The position numbers and the translations under genes were made by a program. Positions 58,078 to 64,000 of a stretch of 64,000 nt of DNA are shown piece after piece. Numbering within the stretch: the first letter of the stretch is position 1; every line of letters starts with the position of its first letter. A model generated the notes under the pieces. The model searched no databases, was not told the DNA's origin, and saw only the letters and a list, made by a program, of their open reading frames with translations. Location of the stretch: the NCBI RefSeq assembly GCF_001281315.1, contig NZ_CP012479.1, forward strand, positions 1,674,001-1,738,000, given 5' to 3'. The DNA comes from Arthrobacter sp. ERGS1:01 (lineage in GTDB: Bacteria > Actinomycetota > Actinomycetes > Actinomycetales > Micrococcaceae).

Positions 58078-59006
58078 GCATGCCGGCGGACACTGAGCTG
58101 AGCGAGATGCCGTCGCTGTCAAAGTTGTATGTGAATGCGGCGGCCACGGCGGCCCGGCAGCGGCTGCTCCGGGCAACGCCGGTGGTGGCCCTGCCGGCCC
58201 GGGCCGTGGAGGTGCGCGGCGTGAGCGCGGACCTTGCCAAGTTGACGGCGTTCGCGCACCTGATGGGCAAGCCCGCCCGCGACGTGCTGCCCTCGGGCTA
58301 CATCCACGCGCTGGCGTTCCCCGTGGCCATGTCCGTCATGGTGCAGGAGGATTTTCCGCTGCCCCTGCTGGGCATGATCCACCTGCGCAACCAGGTGCAG
58401 CACTTCGCCCAGATCCACTTCACCGACGTGTTGCGGATCCGTTCCTGGGCCCGCGACCTGGCCGGACACCGCAGCGGCACCCAGGTGCAACTGGTCGTTG
58501 AGGTCTGCACCGACGACGGCACGGACGTGCTGTGGCGCGGTGTTTCGACGTATCTTGCCAAAGGCGTGTTCCTGCCCGGGCTCGACAAGCCCGCCACACC
58601 ATCCGCGCCGGGGGAGCGGCCGGTCTTCTCGCCACCCCCGCCCACGGCCCAGTGGCAGCTCGGCGTGGACACGGGCCGGGCGTACGCGGCGGTCTCCGGC
58701 GACTTCAACCCCATCCACCTGAGCGTGTTGTCGGCCAAGGCACTGGGATTGCGGCGCTCCATCGCCCACGGCATGTACGCGGCCGCCCGCGTGGTGGGCG
58801 ACATCGGCTCGCCCAAGCCGGTGGGCTTCAGCTGGGACATCAGCTTTGACTCTCCCATCTTCCTGCCCGCCACCGTGTCCTTGCACATTGCCGATTCGCT
58901 GGCCGACGACGGCGCCTGGCTGGGTTCGGAATTCACGGCCTGGAACGCGCGCAGCACCAGGGCATACTTCCACGGGAGCGTTACGGCGGGAGCCGGCGCC
59001 GCCTAA
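58074..59006 (+). CDS. MaoC-like double hot-dog dehydratase (HtdX-like)
   Basis: A 310-residue protein with two hot-dog domains. The C-terminal one carries the hydratase-2 motif: YAAVSGDFNPIHLSVLSAKALGL near residue 206 with the Asp/His pair, then IAHGMYAAA. The N-terminal domain has a degenerate form. It should hydrate 2-enoyl-CoA to 3-hydroxyacyl-CoA (or the reverse), completing the oxidation set FadE-HtdX-FabG4-FadA. ATG 58074 has GGTGGGG upstream and overlaps the previous stop. Confidence 0.87.
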   Translation: MSMPADTELSEMPSLSKLYVNAAATAARQRLLRATPVVALPARAVEVRGVSADLAKLTAFAHLMGKPARDVLPSGYIHALAFPVAMSVMVQEDFPLPLLGMIHLRNQVQHFAQIHFTDVLRIRSWARDLAGHRSGTQVQLVVEVCTDDGTDVLWRGVSTYLAKGVFLPGLDKPATPSAPGERPVFSPPPPTAQWQLGVDTGRAYAAVSGDFNPIHLSVLSAKALGLRRSIAHGMYAAARVVGDIGSPKPVGFSWDISFDSPIFLPATVSLHIADSLADDGAWLGSEFTAWNARSTRAYFHGSVTAGAGAA

Positions 59007-59030
59007 GGACACCACGCCCGCCAACCCGCC

Positions 59031-59071
59031 GACGCTGCCCGCAACCGGTACCACCGGTTGCGGGCAGCGTC
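59031..59071 (+). terminator. Terminator after the fatty-acid operon
   Basis: A perfect 19-bp stem (59031-59049 with 59053-59071) on the loop ACC, followed by GTTTAAG, 24 bases after the last stop. Confidence 0.8.
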
Positions 59072-59102
59072 GTTTAAGTGACGCATCCAACAGCAATGTT
59101 TA

Positions 59103-59145
59103 GTTGTCCTAATCAACGCCGGGAATTATAGTTGTATAAGGCAAC
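59103..59145 (+). promoter_or_regulatory. Exporter promoter with two GTTG-N7-CAAC operator boxes
   Basis: TTGTCC (59104-59109), 17 bases, TATAGT (59127-59132) form a good promoter. GTTG-N7-CAAC occurs at 59103-59117 and again at 59131-59145, one over the -35 and one over the -10. Such paired half-sites are typical of MarR-type or similar repressors. No regulator gene lies next to it in the window. Confidence 0.65.
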
Positions 59146-59223
59146 TTTCTATGCGGCGCCTTGAATGGCATGGCCGCGGCCACATCACTTTCACTCTTTC
59201 AAACGGCAGGACACCCAGGCAGC

Positions 59224-60936
59224 ATGAAAAATAGATCCACCATGGCCCCACCGAACCAGGCGGCCGCAACCCCGAACGAATCAGGGATGACGCACCGCCA
59301 GGTGCTTGAGGCGCTGACGGGCCTGCTGGCCGCATTCTTCACGGCTATTTTGTCCTCCACGATCGTGGCCAACGCGCTGCCCACCATCATGGACCAGCTC
59401 CACGGCACGCAAACCGACTTCGCCTGGGTCATCACCGCCGCGCTGCTCGCCAACGCCGCCACCACGCCCATCTGGGGCAAGCTTGCCGACCTTTTCAACA
59501 AGAAGCTGCTGGTCCAGCTGAGCATCGTCATCTTCGTGGCGGGATCGGTCATGGCGGGTTTCGCCACGACCATCCCGTTCCTGTTGACGGCCCGCGTCAT
59601 CCAGGGTGTTGCGATGGGTGGCCTGACCGCCCTGGCCCAGGCCATCATCGGCACCATCATCCCGCCGCGTGAGCGTGGCCGCTACTCCGGTTACATGGGA
59701 GCGGTCATGGCCGTGGGCACCGCCGGCGGCCCCCTGCTGGGCGGTTACATCGTGGACAGCCCGCTGGGCTGGCGCTGGACGTTCTTTGTCTGCGTGCCGC
59801 TGGCCGTCATCTCCCTGGTGCTGCTGCAGTTCACGCTGAAGATCAAGCACGTGCGCCGGCCCGCCAAGATCGACTGGCTCGGCTCCATCCTGCTGACCTC
59901 CGGAGTCAGCCTGCTGCTGATCTGGGTCTCCTTCGCCGGCCAGGCCGGCTACTACGACTGGGTTTCCCCGCAGTCGGCCCTCATGGTCGGCGGCAGCGTC
60001 CTGTTGCTGGCCGCGCTGATCTTTGTCGAAACGAAGGTTTCCCAGCCGATCATCCCGCTGAAGATCATCCGCCAGCGCACCACGGCCCTGGCCATCGTGG
60101 CTTCGGTCTCCGTTGGCATCGCCATGTTCGCGTCCTCGACGTTCCTGGGCCAGTACTACCAGGTGGCCCGTGGCGCAACGCCCACCGAGGCCGGCCTGCT
60201 GACCCTGCCGATGATCGCCGGCAACCTGATCGGCGCCGTCGTCTCCGGCCAGCTCGTGACCCGCACCGGCAAGTGGAAGCGCTTCCTCGTGGGCGGCGCC
60301 GTCCTGCTGATCGTCGGCCTGGGCCTGGCCGGCACCATGGACCACCAGACGTCACTGACCCTCGTGGGCATCTACACGTTCATCTTCGGCCTGGGCCTGG
60401 GCATGATGATGCAGAACCTGGTCCTCGCCGTGCAAAACACGGTCGAAGCCAAGGACATTGGCTCCGCATCCGGCTCGGTGGCGTTCTTCCGCACCGTTGG
60501 TGGTGCCGCCGGCGTTGCCGTACTGGGCGCCATGATGGGCACCAAGGTCGCCAAGCTGATCACCGAGGGCCTCGCCGGAATCGGCATCAAGGCCCCTGCC
60601 GGCGGCGGCGCGGAACTGGACCTTTCCACGATGCCCGAACCGATCAAGTTGATCGTCCGCGCCTCCTACGGTGACGGTGCCGCCATGATCTTCATGATCA
60701 GCGCCTGCATCGCGGTTGTCGCCCTGATCGCCGTCCTCTTGATCAAGGAGATCCCGCTGCGCCGCACGGTGGAGATGGTGGCAACCAAAAACGACGACGG
60801 CGCAACCGCCGGCGCCTTGGCCGGCCAGTCGGTGGCGGCCGTGGCCGACGTCGTGGTTGATGCAACTCTCATTGAGACAGAAACAGAGACAGAAACCGAG
60901 TCCTCGACGGCCGGCGCCCCGGCCGGGCGGAACTAA
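59224..60936 (+). CDS. DHA2-family (EmrB/QacA) multidrug efflux MFS transporter
   Basis: Proton-driven exporter of 570 residues with 14 predicted membrane helices. Family marks are LSSTIVANALPTIMDQL in helix 1 (DHA2 motif, with Thr/Asn in place of the usual Asp), WGKLADLFNKK in loop 2-3 (motif A), RVIQGVAMGG (motif B) and GPLLGGYI in helix 5 (motif C). The C-terminal tail ends in a repeated TETETETE stretch of unknown meaning. ATG 59224 is chosen; the TTG at 59161 is possible but lacks a ribosome binding site. Substrate range not evident. Confidence 0.88.
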   Translation: MKNRSTMAPPNQAAATPNESGMTHRQVLEALTGLLAAFFTAILSSTIVANALPTIMDQLHGTQTDFAWVITAALLANAATTPIWGKLADLFNKKLLVQLSIVIFVAGSVMAGFATTIPFLLTARVIQGVAMGGLTALAQAIIGTIIPPRERGRYSGYMGAVMAVGTAGGPLLGGYIVDSPLGWRWTFFVCVPLAVISLVLLQFTLKIKHVRRPAKIDWLGSILLTSGVSLLLIWVSFAGQAGYYDWVSPQSALMVGGSVLLLAALIFVETKVSQPIIPLKIIRQRTTALAIVASVSVGIAMFASSTFLGQYYQVARGATPTEAGLLTLPMIAGNLIGAVVSGQLVTRTGKWKRFLVGGAVLLIVGLGLAGTMDHQTSLTLVGIYTFIFGLGLGMMMQNLVLAVQNTVEAKDIGSASGSVAFFRTVGGAAGVAVLGAMMGTKVAKLITEGLAGIGIKAPAGGGAELDLSTMPEPIKLIVRASYGDGAAMIFMISACIAVVALIAVLLIKEIPLRRTVEMVATKNDDGATAGALAGQSVAAVADVVVDATLIETETETETESSTAGAPAGRN

Positions 60937-60974
60937 CAACGCGCCAACCGTCTCCTGCCGGCGCGGTTTGCGCA

Positions 60975-61003
60975 ACGTACAGCCCCTCCACGGGGCTGTA
61001 CGT
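60975..61003. terminator. Terminator after the exporter gene
   Basis: ACGTACAGCCCC (60975-60986) pairs perfectly with 60992-61003 over the loop TCCAC, 38 bases after the stop, followed by CGTTAACG. Confidence 0.7.
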
Positions 61004-61023
61004 CGTTAACGCCTACAACAGGC

Positions 61024-61050
61024 TGAACCAAAGTGGTGCGCGTTCCGTTC
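61024..61050 (+). promoter_or_regulatory. ECF-type promoter of the lipoprotein gene
   Basis: TGAACC (61024-61029), 16 bases, CGTTC (61046-61050). The same -35 and exactly the same spacing stand before the sigma-factor operon and the DUF2231 gene. The leader to the lipoprotein ATG would be about 50 bases. Confidence 0.65.
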
Positions 61051-61106
61051 AAGGGGTGCGGTGGTTGACTGCCGCATCCCTTCGCGGCGAACGGAAGTGC
61101 ATCACC

Positions 61107-61643
61107 ATGAAAAGTCATCTCTGGAAAGTGGCGGCCACGGCCTCCCTGTCGGTCCTGGTCCTGGCCGGTTGCGGCACGGGCGCCGGCTCGGGCGGGTCCG
61201 GCACCACCCCTGCCGCCTCCGCCCCAGGCACGTCCTCGGGCCTGGGCACGGCACAATCGACGCTGGGCACCATCATCGTCAATGGTCAGGGAAAGACGGC
61301 GTACGTCTTTGACAAGGACAAGGCCGGCGCCGGGACCAGCGCCTGCACGGGGCCCTGTGCCACGCTCTGGCCCGCCATCACCTCGACCACCGCCACCCCC
61401 ACGGTCACGGGCGTCACCGGCACGGTGGGCACCATCAGCCTGCCCAACGGCACCAAGCAGGTCACGGTCGACGGGCTGCCCCTGTACACCTATGCACCCG
61501 ACGCCGCAGCCGGCGACGTGACCGGCCAGGGATACGGCGGCATCTGGTGGGTCGTGGCACCCACCGGCAAGAAGATCACCGCCGCCCCGGCACCCGCATC
61601 GTCGGCACCTGCCAGCAGCGGAAGCTACGGCCAAGGTTACTAA
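61107..61643 (+). CDS. Lipoprotein with YxxxxD-type secreted repeats (COG4315)
   Basis: A 178-residue lipoprotein. The signal peptide ends in the lipobox LVLAGC, Cys22 being lipidated; a Gly/Ser/Thr/Ala linker follows. The globular part contains two copies of the secreted repeat: AYVFDKDKAG ... CTGPCATLWPA near residue 64 and LYTYAPDAAAGDVTGQG near residue 130, ending GGIWWVV. The repeat family is widespread in actinobacteria and of unknown function. It stands beside the ECF sigma locus and has a matching promoter. Confidence 0.82.
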   Translation: MKSHLWKVAATASLSVLVLAGCGTGAGSGGSGTTPAASAPGTSSGLGTAQSTLGTIIVNGQGKTAYVFDKDKAGAGTSACTGPCATLWPAITSTTATPTVTGVTGTVGTISLPNGTKQVTVDGLPLYTYAPDAAAGDVTGQGYGGIWWVVAPTGKKITAAPAPASSAPASSGSYGQGY

Positions 61644-61659
61644 GCGGCCCGGCTTGGAG

Positions 61660-62361
61660 CTACGGTGTGGCCGCCAAAAGGGCCACACCGGAGCCCGTCC
61701 TGCGGATAATCACGCTGGCAATGTCCTGCTTCGGCACGCTCGTGGACGCCACCGGATTGACGGTCTCCCCGGGTCCGGCGCTCCAGCTGCCCACCACGGT
61801 GCTCGCGCCCGCACGGGTCACCACCACGAGTTCATAGGCCGACGGGGCGGTGTAGCCGGGTGTTCCGGCAGCCGCATAGCTGCAGCTCCAACTCAACCTG
61901 CTTCCCCACGGCTCGGCGGTCAGGGTGCCCGTGGCCTGCAATGGGCTCGACGTACCGGCGTCGGCAAAATGAAGGGCCGCTCCTGCCGCGACGGACGCCT
62001 GCGGCGGAGCCGACTGCCGGCCAAGCCCCAGGCCCGCCGCACCCATGCCGAGTCCGACGACGAGCACGGCGGCGGCCGCGAGGCCCACCCGGCGGGCCCT
62101 ACGGCGTCGTACCTTTTCGGCATAGAGGGCGTATGGTGCCGGCGGTGCCGACTCCGCCGCTGGGGCAAAGGCCTCCGCCCCCGCAGCCGACAACAAGCCT
62201 GGCAGCCCGGAAACGGCGGCCACCCTGGCCCGGCAGGACGCGCAGCCGGCCAGGTGGTCCTCGAATTCGCGCCGTTCCGCCGGCGGCAGGGCACCAAGCA
62301 CATAGGCGCCGTCCCAGAGCGCGTACGGATCCTGCGCCTCATCGGGCCTTTGACCGGTCAT
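61660..62361 (-). CDS. Anti-sigma factor with zinc-binding ZAS motif (RskA/RslA-like)
   Basis: Membrane-bound anti-sigma factor of 233 residues. The cytoplasmic N-terminus has the HxxxCxxC motif: His36, Cys40, Cys43 in HLAGCASC, which in this family binds zinc and can respond to redox change. One membrane helix covers about residues 92-114. The outer part is a RskA-like domain with GxxTVVGSWSAGPGETVNP. The ATG overlaps the sigma gene stop by 4 bases, so it is produced in step with its partner. Confidence 0.9.
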   Translation of the reverse strand: MTGQRPDEAQDPYALWDGAYVLGALPPAERREFEDHLAGCASCRARVAAVSGLPGLLSAAGAEAFAPAAESAPPAPYALYAEKVRRRRARRVGLAAAAVLVVGLGMGAAGLGLGRQSAPPQASVAAGAALHFADAGTSSPLQATGTLTAEPWGSRLSWSCSYAAAGTPGYTAPSAYELVVVTRAGASTVVGSWSAGPGETVNPVASTSVPKQDIASVIIRRTGSGVALLAATP

Positions 62362-62888
62362 GGCCTGCCCACCCCGTTCTCAGCCAGCGCGAGCTTCAAT
62401 GCCCGCAATCCGTAATGGAGGCGGGACTTCACTGTTCCCGCCGGAATGCCCAAGGCCGCGGCGATGGTGCCGGTGTCCTCGCCGCCAAAATACGCGCGCG
62501 TAATCACCGCGCGATGATCCTCCGTCAGCGTGGCCATCGCCTCCGCCACCAGCCAGGTGTCAAGGATCCTGTCCGTCTGGTCGGGGGCGGCGTTTTCGGG
62601 CAGTTCGGCCCGGGCCCGTTCCAACCGGTGGCGCGCACTGCGCCAGTCATCGATGACCAGGTTCCGCGCCACCGTGAACAACCAGGCCCGCAATGCCCCC
62701 TCCGGGCGCTGCAACACATCCTGGTGCTCCCAGGCGCGCAGCAGGGTTTCCGCCACCACGTCCTCGGCCACCGTTCCCTCGGTGGTGAGCCGGCGGACAA
62801 AGCGGGTGAGCACGGCGGCATAGTCCTCGTGCAGGGCCAACATGGCATCATGCCGCGCCGGCGCCTGGGGTCGTCCTTGCTGGTTCAC
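62358..62888 (-). CDS. ECF RNA polymerase sigma factor (SigL-like)
   Basis: Extracytoplasmic-function sigma factor of 176 residues. Region 2 covers residues about 20-90 (DYAAVLTRFVRRLTTEGTVAEDVVAETLLRAWEHQD, ALRAWLFTVARNLVIDDWRS); region 4 covers about 120-170 (LTEDHRAVITRAYFGGEDTGTIAAALGIPAGTVKSRLHYGLRAL). The start is GTG 62888, with AAAGGAGG five to six bases upstream. An autoregulatory promoter of the TGAACC-N16-CGTGT form precedes it; those hexamers match the reported SigL promoters of M. tuberculosis. Confidence 0.9.
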   Translation of the reverse strand: MNQQGRPQAPARHDAMLALHEDYAAVLTRFVRRLTTEGTVAEDVVAETLLRAWEHQDVLQRPEGALRAWLFTVARNLVIDDWRSARHRLERARAELPENAAPDQTDRILDTWLVAEAMATLTEDHRAVITRAYFGGEDTGTIAAALGIPAGTVKSRLHYGLRALKLALAENGVGRP

Positions 62889-62908
62889 ACATGCCTCCTT
62901 TGCCCTTA

Positions 62909-62935
62909 ACACGAATCACCGGGCGGAACGGTTCA
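62909..62935 (-). promoter_or_regulatory. ECF-type promoter of the sigma/anti-sigma operon
   Basis: Read on the minus strand: TGAACC (62935-62930), 16 bases, CGTGT (62913-62909). Transcription would start just before the AAAGGAGG ribosome binding site of the sigma gene. Confidence 0.7.
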
Positions 62936-62969
62936 ATCACCCTTCACGGCGCCGGGCCAGCCGTCCCAT

Positions 62970-62996
62970 TGAACCCCGCGGGCCCCCGCCCCGTAT
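62970..62996 (+). promoter_or_regulatory. ECF-type promoter of the DUF2231 gene
   Basis: TGAACC (62970-62975), 16 bases, CGTAT (62992-62996), with about 45 bases to the ATG. Divergent from the sigma promoter, with 34 bases between the two -35 boxes. Confidence 0.65.
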
Positions 62997-63041
62997 GAAG
63001 GCTATGAGACCCACCCACCCGATACTCCGGGAGTCGAAACC

Positions 63042-63530
63042 ATGACGTACGAATTTAACGGCCTGCCTCTTCACATTCTCCTCGTCCACGCCGTGGTGGT
63101 CATTGTTCCACTCACGGCGCTCTGTACGGCGGCCACCATGGTGTGGCCCATGGCGCGGCGCCGTCTGGGATTGCTGACCCCGGCCCTGGGGATCGCGTGT
63201 GTGGCGCTGGTGTTTGTCACCATGAAGGCGGGGGAGTGGCTGCTGCTGCGGGTTGCCCAGACGCCGGCCATCCTCCAACATGCCAACGACGGCCGGACCC
63301 TGCTGCCGTGGGCGTGGGCCTTGATGGGCGCGGCGATCGTCGCGTGGTTCTGGCACCGCCTGGCCATGCGCGCCCGGCTGCGGGCGCGGATCGGCCCGCG
63401 GTTTGCCGCAACCGTGGCCGTGCTTGTCACGGTGGCGGTGCTGTTGGCATGTGTTGGCATCACGGCGGACGTGGCGGTCATTGGCGAGGCAGGTTCACGG
63501 GCCGTGTGGGGCGGCCTGCTCGGGTCCTGA
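63042..63530 (+). CDS. DUF2231 family membrane protein
   Basis: A 162-residue protein with four membrane helices. DUF2231 marks are FNGLPLHILLVHAVVVIVPLTAL at the start, HANDGRTLLPWAWALM in the middle and VIGEAGSRAVWGG at the end. The family often sits near heme- or redox-related genes and has no settled function. GGGAG lies 8 bases before the ATG. A shared promoter type links it to the neighbouring ECF sigma factor. Confidence 0.82.
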   Translation: MTYEFNGLPLHILLVHAVVVIVPLTALCTAATMVWPMARRRLGLLTPALGIACVALVFVTMKAGEWLLLRVAQTPAILQHANDGRTLLPWAWALMGAAIVAWFWHRLAMRARLRARIGPRFAATVAVLVTVAVLLACVGITADVAVIGEAGSRAVWGGLLGS

Positions 63531-63545
63531 GCGGCGTAGCGGTCC

Positions 63546-64000
63546 CTAGGACGTCATGGCGTCCTCATACGGGTAGGCGGCGATGACCGCCTGGATCCTG
63601 TCCACGGCCGGCTGGTCCAGGCCGCTGGGGGCCACGTTGTTCCAGGCCTCCACGGCCACGTCGCCGAAGTTGTGCCCGTGGTCGGCCGGCACCGCCTCAC
63701 CCATGAACATGTCGAAGGCCACCTGCAGGTAGGTCACCAACGGAATCCACACCATGGAATCGCTGACGTCGGGTGCCCGGCCGCCCTGGGCGGCGCTGCC
63801 GCCCAGCCAGTCGGGACGCTGCCAGATCAGGGTGGGGGTCAGCCAGCTCACGGCGTCCGTGCCGTGCTGGAGGTACGCCACCCGGCCCGCCTCCCAGGGG
63901 CCCGGCACGCGGGAAAAATCGCCGTGCTTGGACAACCAGCGAATGTGCCGGCCGCCGTCGTACACGGGTTGCCAAACAGGGGAGCCGGCATCACGGGCGG
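63546..64000 (-). CDS. Alpha/beta-hydrolase family protein (Abhydrolase_9), 3' part
   Basis: The C-terminal 150 or so residues of a longer protein; the frame is open to the window edge, so the start lies beyond it. Segments PVWQPVYDGGRHIRWLSKHGDF and RVAYLQHGTDAVSWLTPTLIW match the end of actinobacterial membrane-associated alpha/beta-hydrolases of the DUF2319/Abhydrolase_9 group, where the QH of YLQHGTD is in the catalytic His region. The N-terminal membrane part and the nucleophile are not in the window. Substrate unknown. Confidence 0.72.
   Translation of the reverse strand, partial: ARDAGSPVWQPVYDGGRHIRWLSKHGDFSRVPGPWEAGRVAYLQHGTDAVSWLTPTLIWQRPDWLGGSAAQGGRAPDVSDSMVWIPLVTYLQVAFDMFMGEAVPADHGHNFGDVAVEAWNNVAPSGLDQPAVDRIQAVIAAYPYEDAMTS

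Overview
The window is a 64 kb stretch of a high-GC Gram-positive chromosome. Gene content and order point to the Micrococcaceae, most likely Arthrobacter in the broad sense: a tkt-tal-pgi-zwf-opcA-pgl block downstream of secG with ctaB/ctaA beside it, a sufR-sufB-sufD-Rieske-sufC-sufT operon, a GT4-type glycogen synthase divergent from glgC, a bioY-ECF biotin transporter and a large PepN. No phage, insertion sequence, CRISPR array, rRNA gene or complete tRNA gene was found. It reads as ordinary chromosome, dense and mostly operonic, with a few accessory modules.

Layout. 1-0.3 kb: 3' end of secG, its terminator and a CTCGAC-type palindromic repeat. 0.3-8.6 kb (minus): pentose-phosphate/glycolysis operon; pgi carries two single-base frameshifts and tkt one, all in C/G runs. 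9-13 kb: heme O synthase (plus), then an ABC exporter followed by heme A synthase (minus). 13.2-18.3 kb (plus): SUF iron-sulfur assembly operon under its own SufR repressor. 18.4-22 kb: zinc metallopeptidase, then an acyl-CoA ligase/thiolase pair whose thiolase has lost one catalytic cysteine. 22-27.4 kb: envelope-stress module of two-component system, divergent ABC transporter and DUF4097 lipoprotein. 27.5-29.5 kb: biotin ECF transporter. 29.7-40 kb: ABC-F protein, YbaK, SURF1 and DUF3099 genes, two short-chain dehydrogenases, SerB, an rRNA/tRNA methyltransferase, Bcp, a zinc-free L31 and a lipoate ligase. 40-46 kb: a CocE-type hydrolase fused to an unknown domain, divergent from a TetR gene, then PepN. 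46-51.3 kb: YeiH transporter, zinc-ribbon SDR and glycogen genes. 51.4-52.5 kb: small helical protein and a MerR regulator. 52.5-59 kb: TetR-controlled fatty-acid module matching fadE5-fadA2-fabG4-htdX of mycobacteria. 59-61 kb: DHA2 drug exporter. 61-63.5 kb: ECF sigma/anti-sigma locus with a lipoprotein and a DUF2231 protein. The window ends inside an alpha/beta-hydrolase gene.

How the genes work together. The first block supplies NADPH and pentoses (Zwf with its assembly factor OpcA, then Pgl, Tkt, Tal, Pgi). CtaA, CtaB and SURF1 all serve the cytochrome aa3 oxidase. The SUF operon builds Fe-S clusters and is probably shut off by SufR once cluster-loaded. The most informative regulatory readings are: three copies of TGAACC-N16-CGT placed before the ECF sigma operon, the lipoprotein and the DUF2231 gene, which suggests a compact SigL-like regulon; a MerR promoter with the expected 19-bp spacer; a 31-bp palindrome between the TetR gene and the fatty-acid operon; paired GTTG-N7-CAAC boxes over the exporter promoter; and at least seven genes whose start codon lies 6 nt after a TANNNT -10 box, which implies widespread leaderless transcription.
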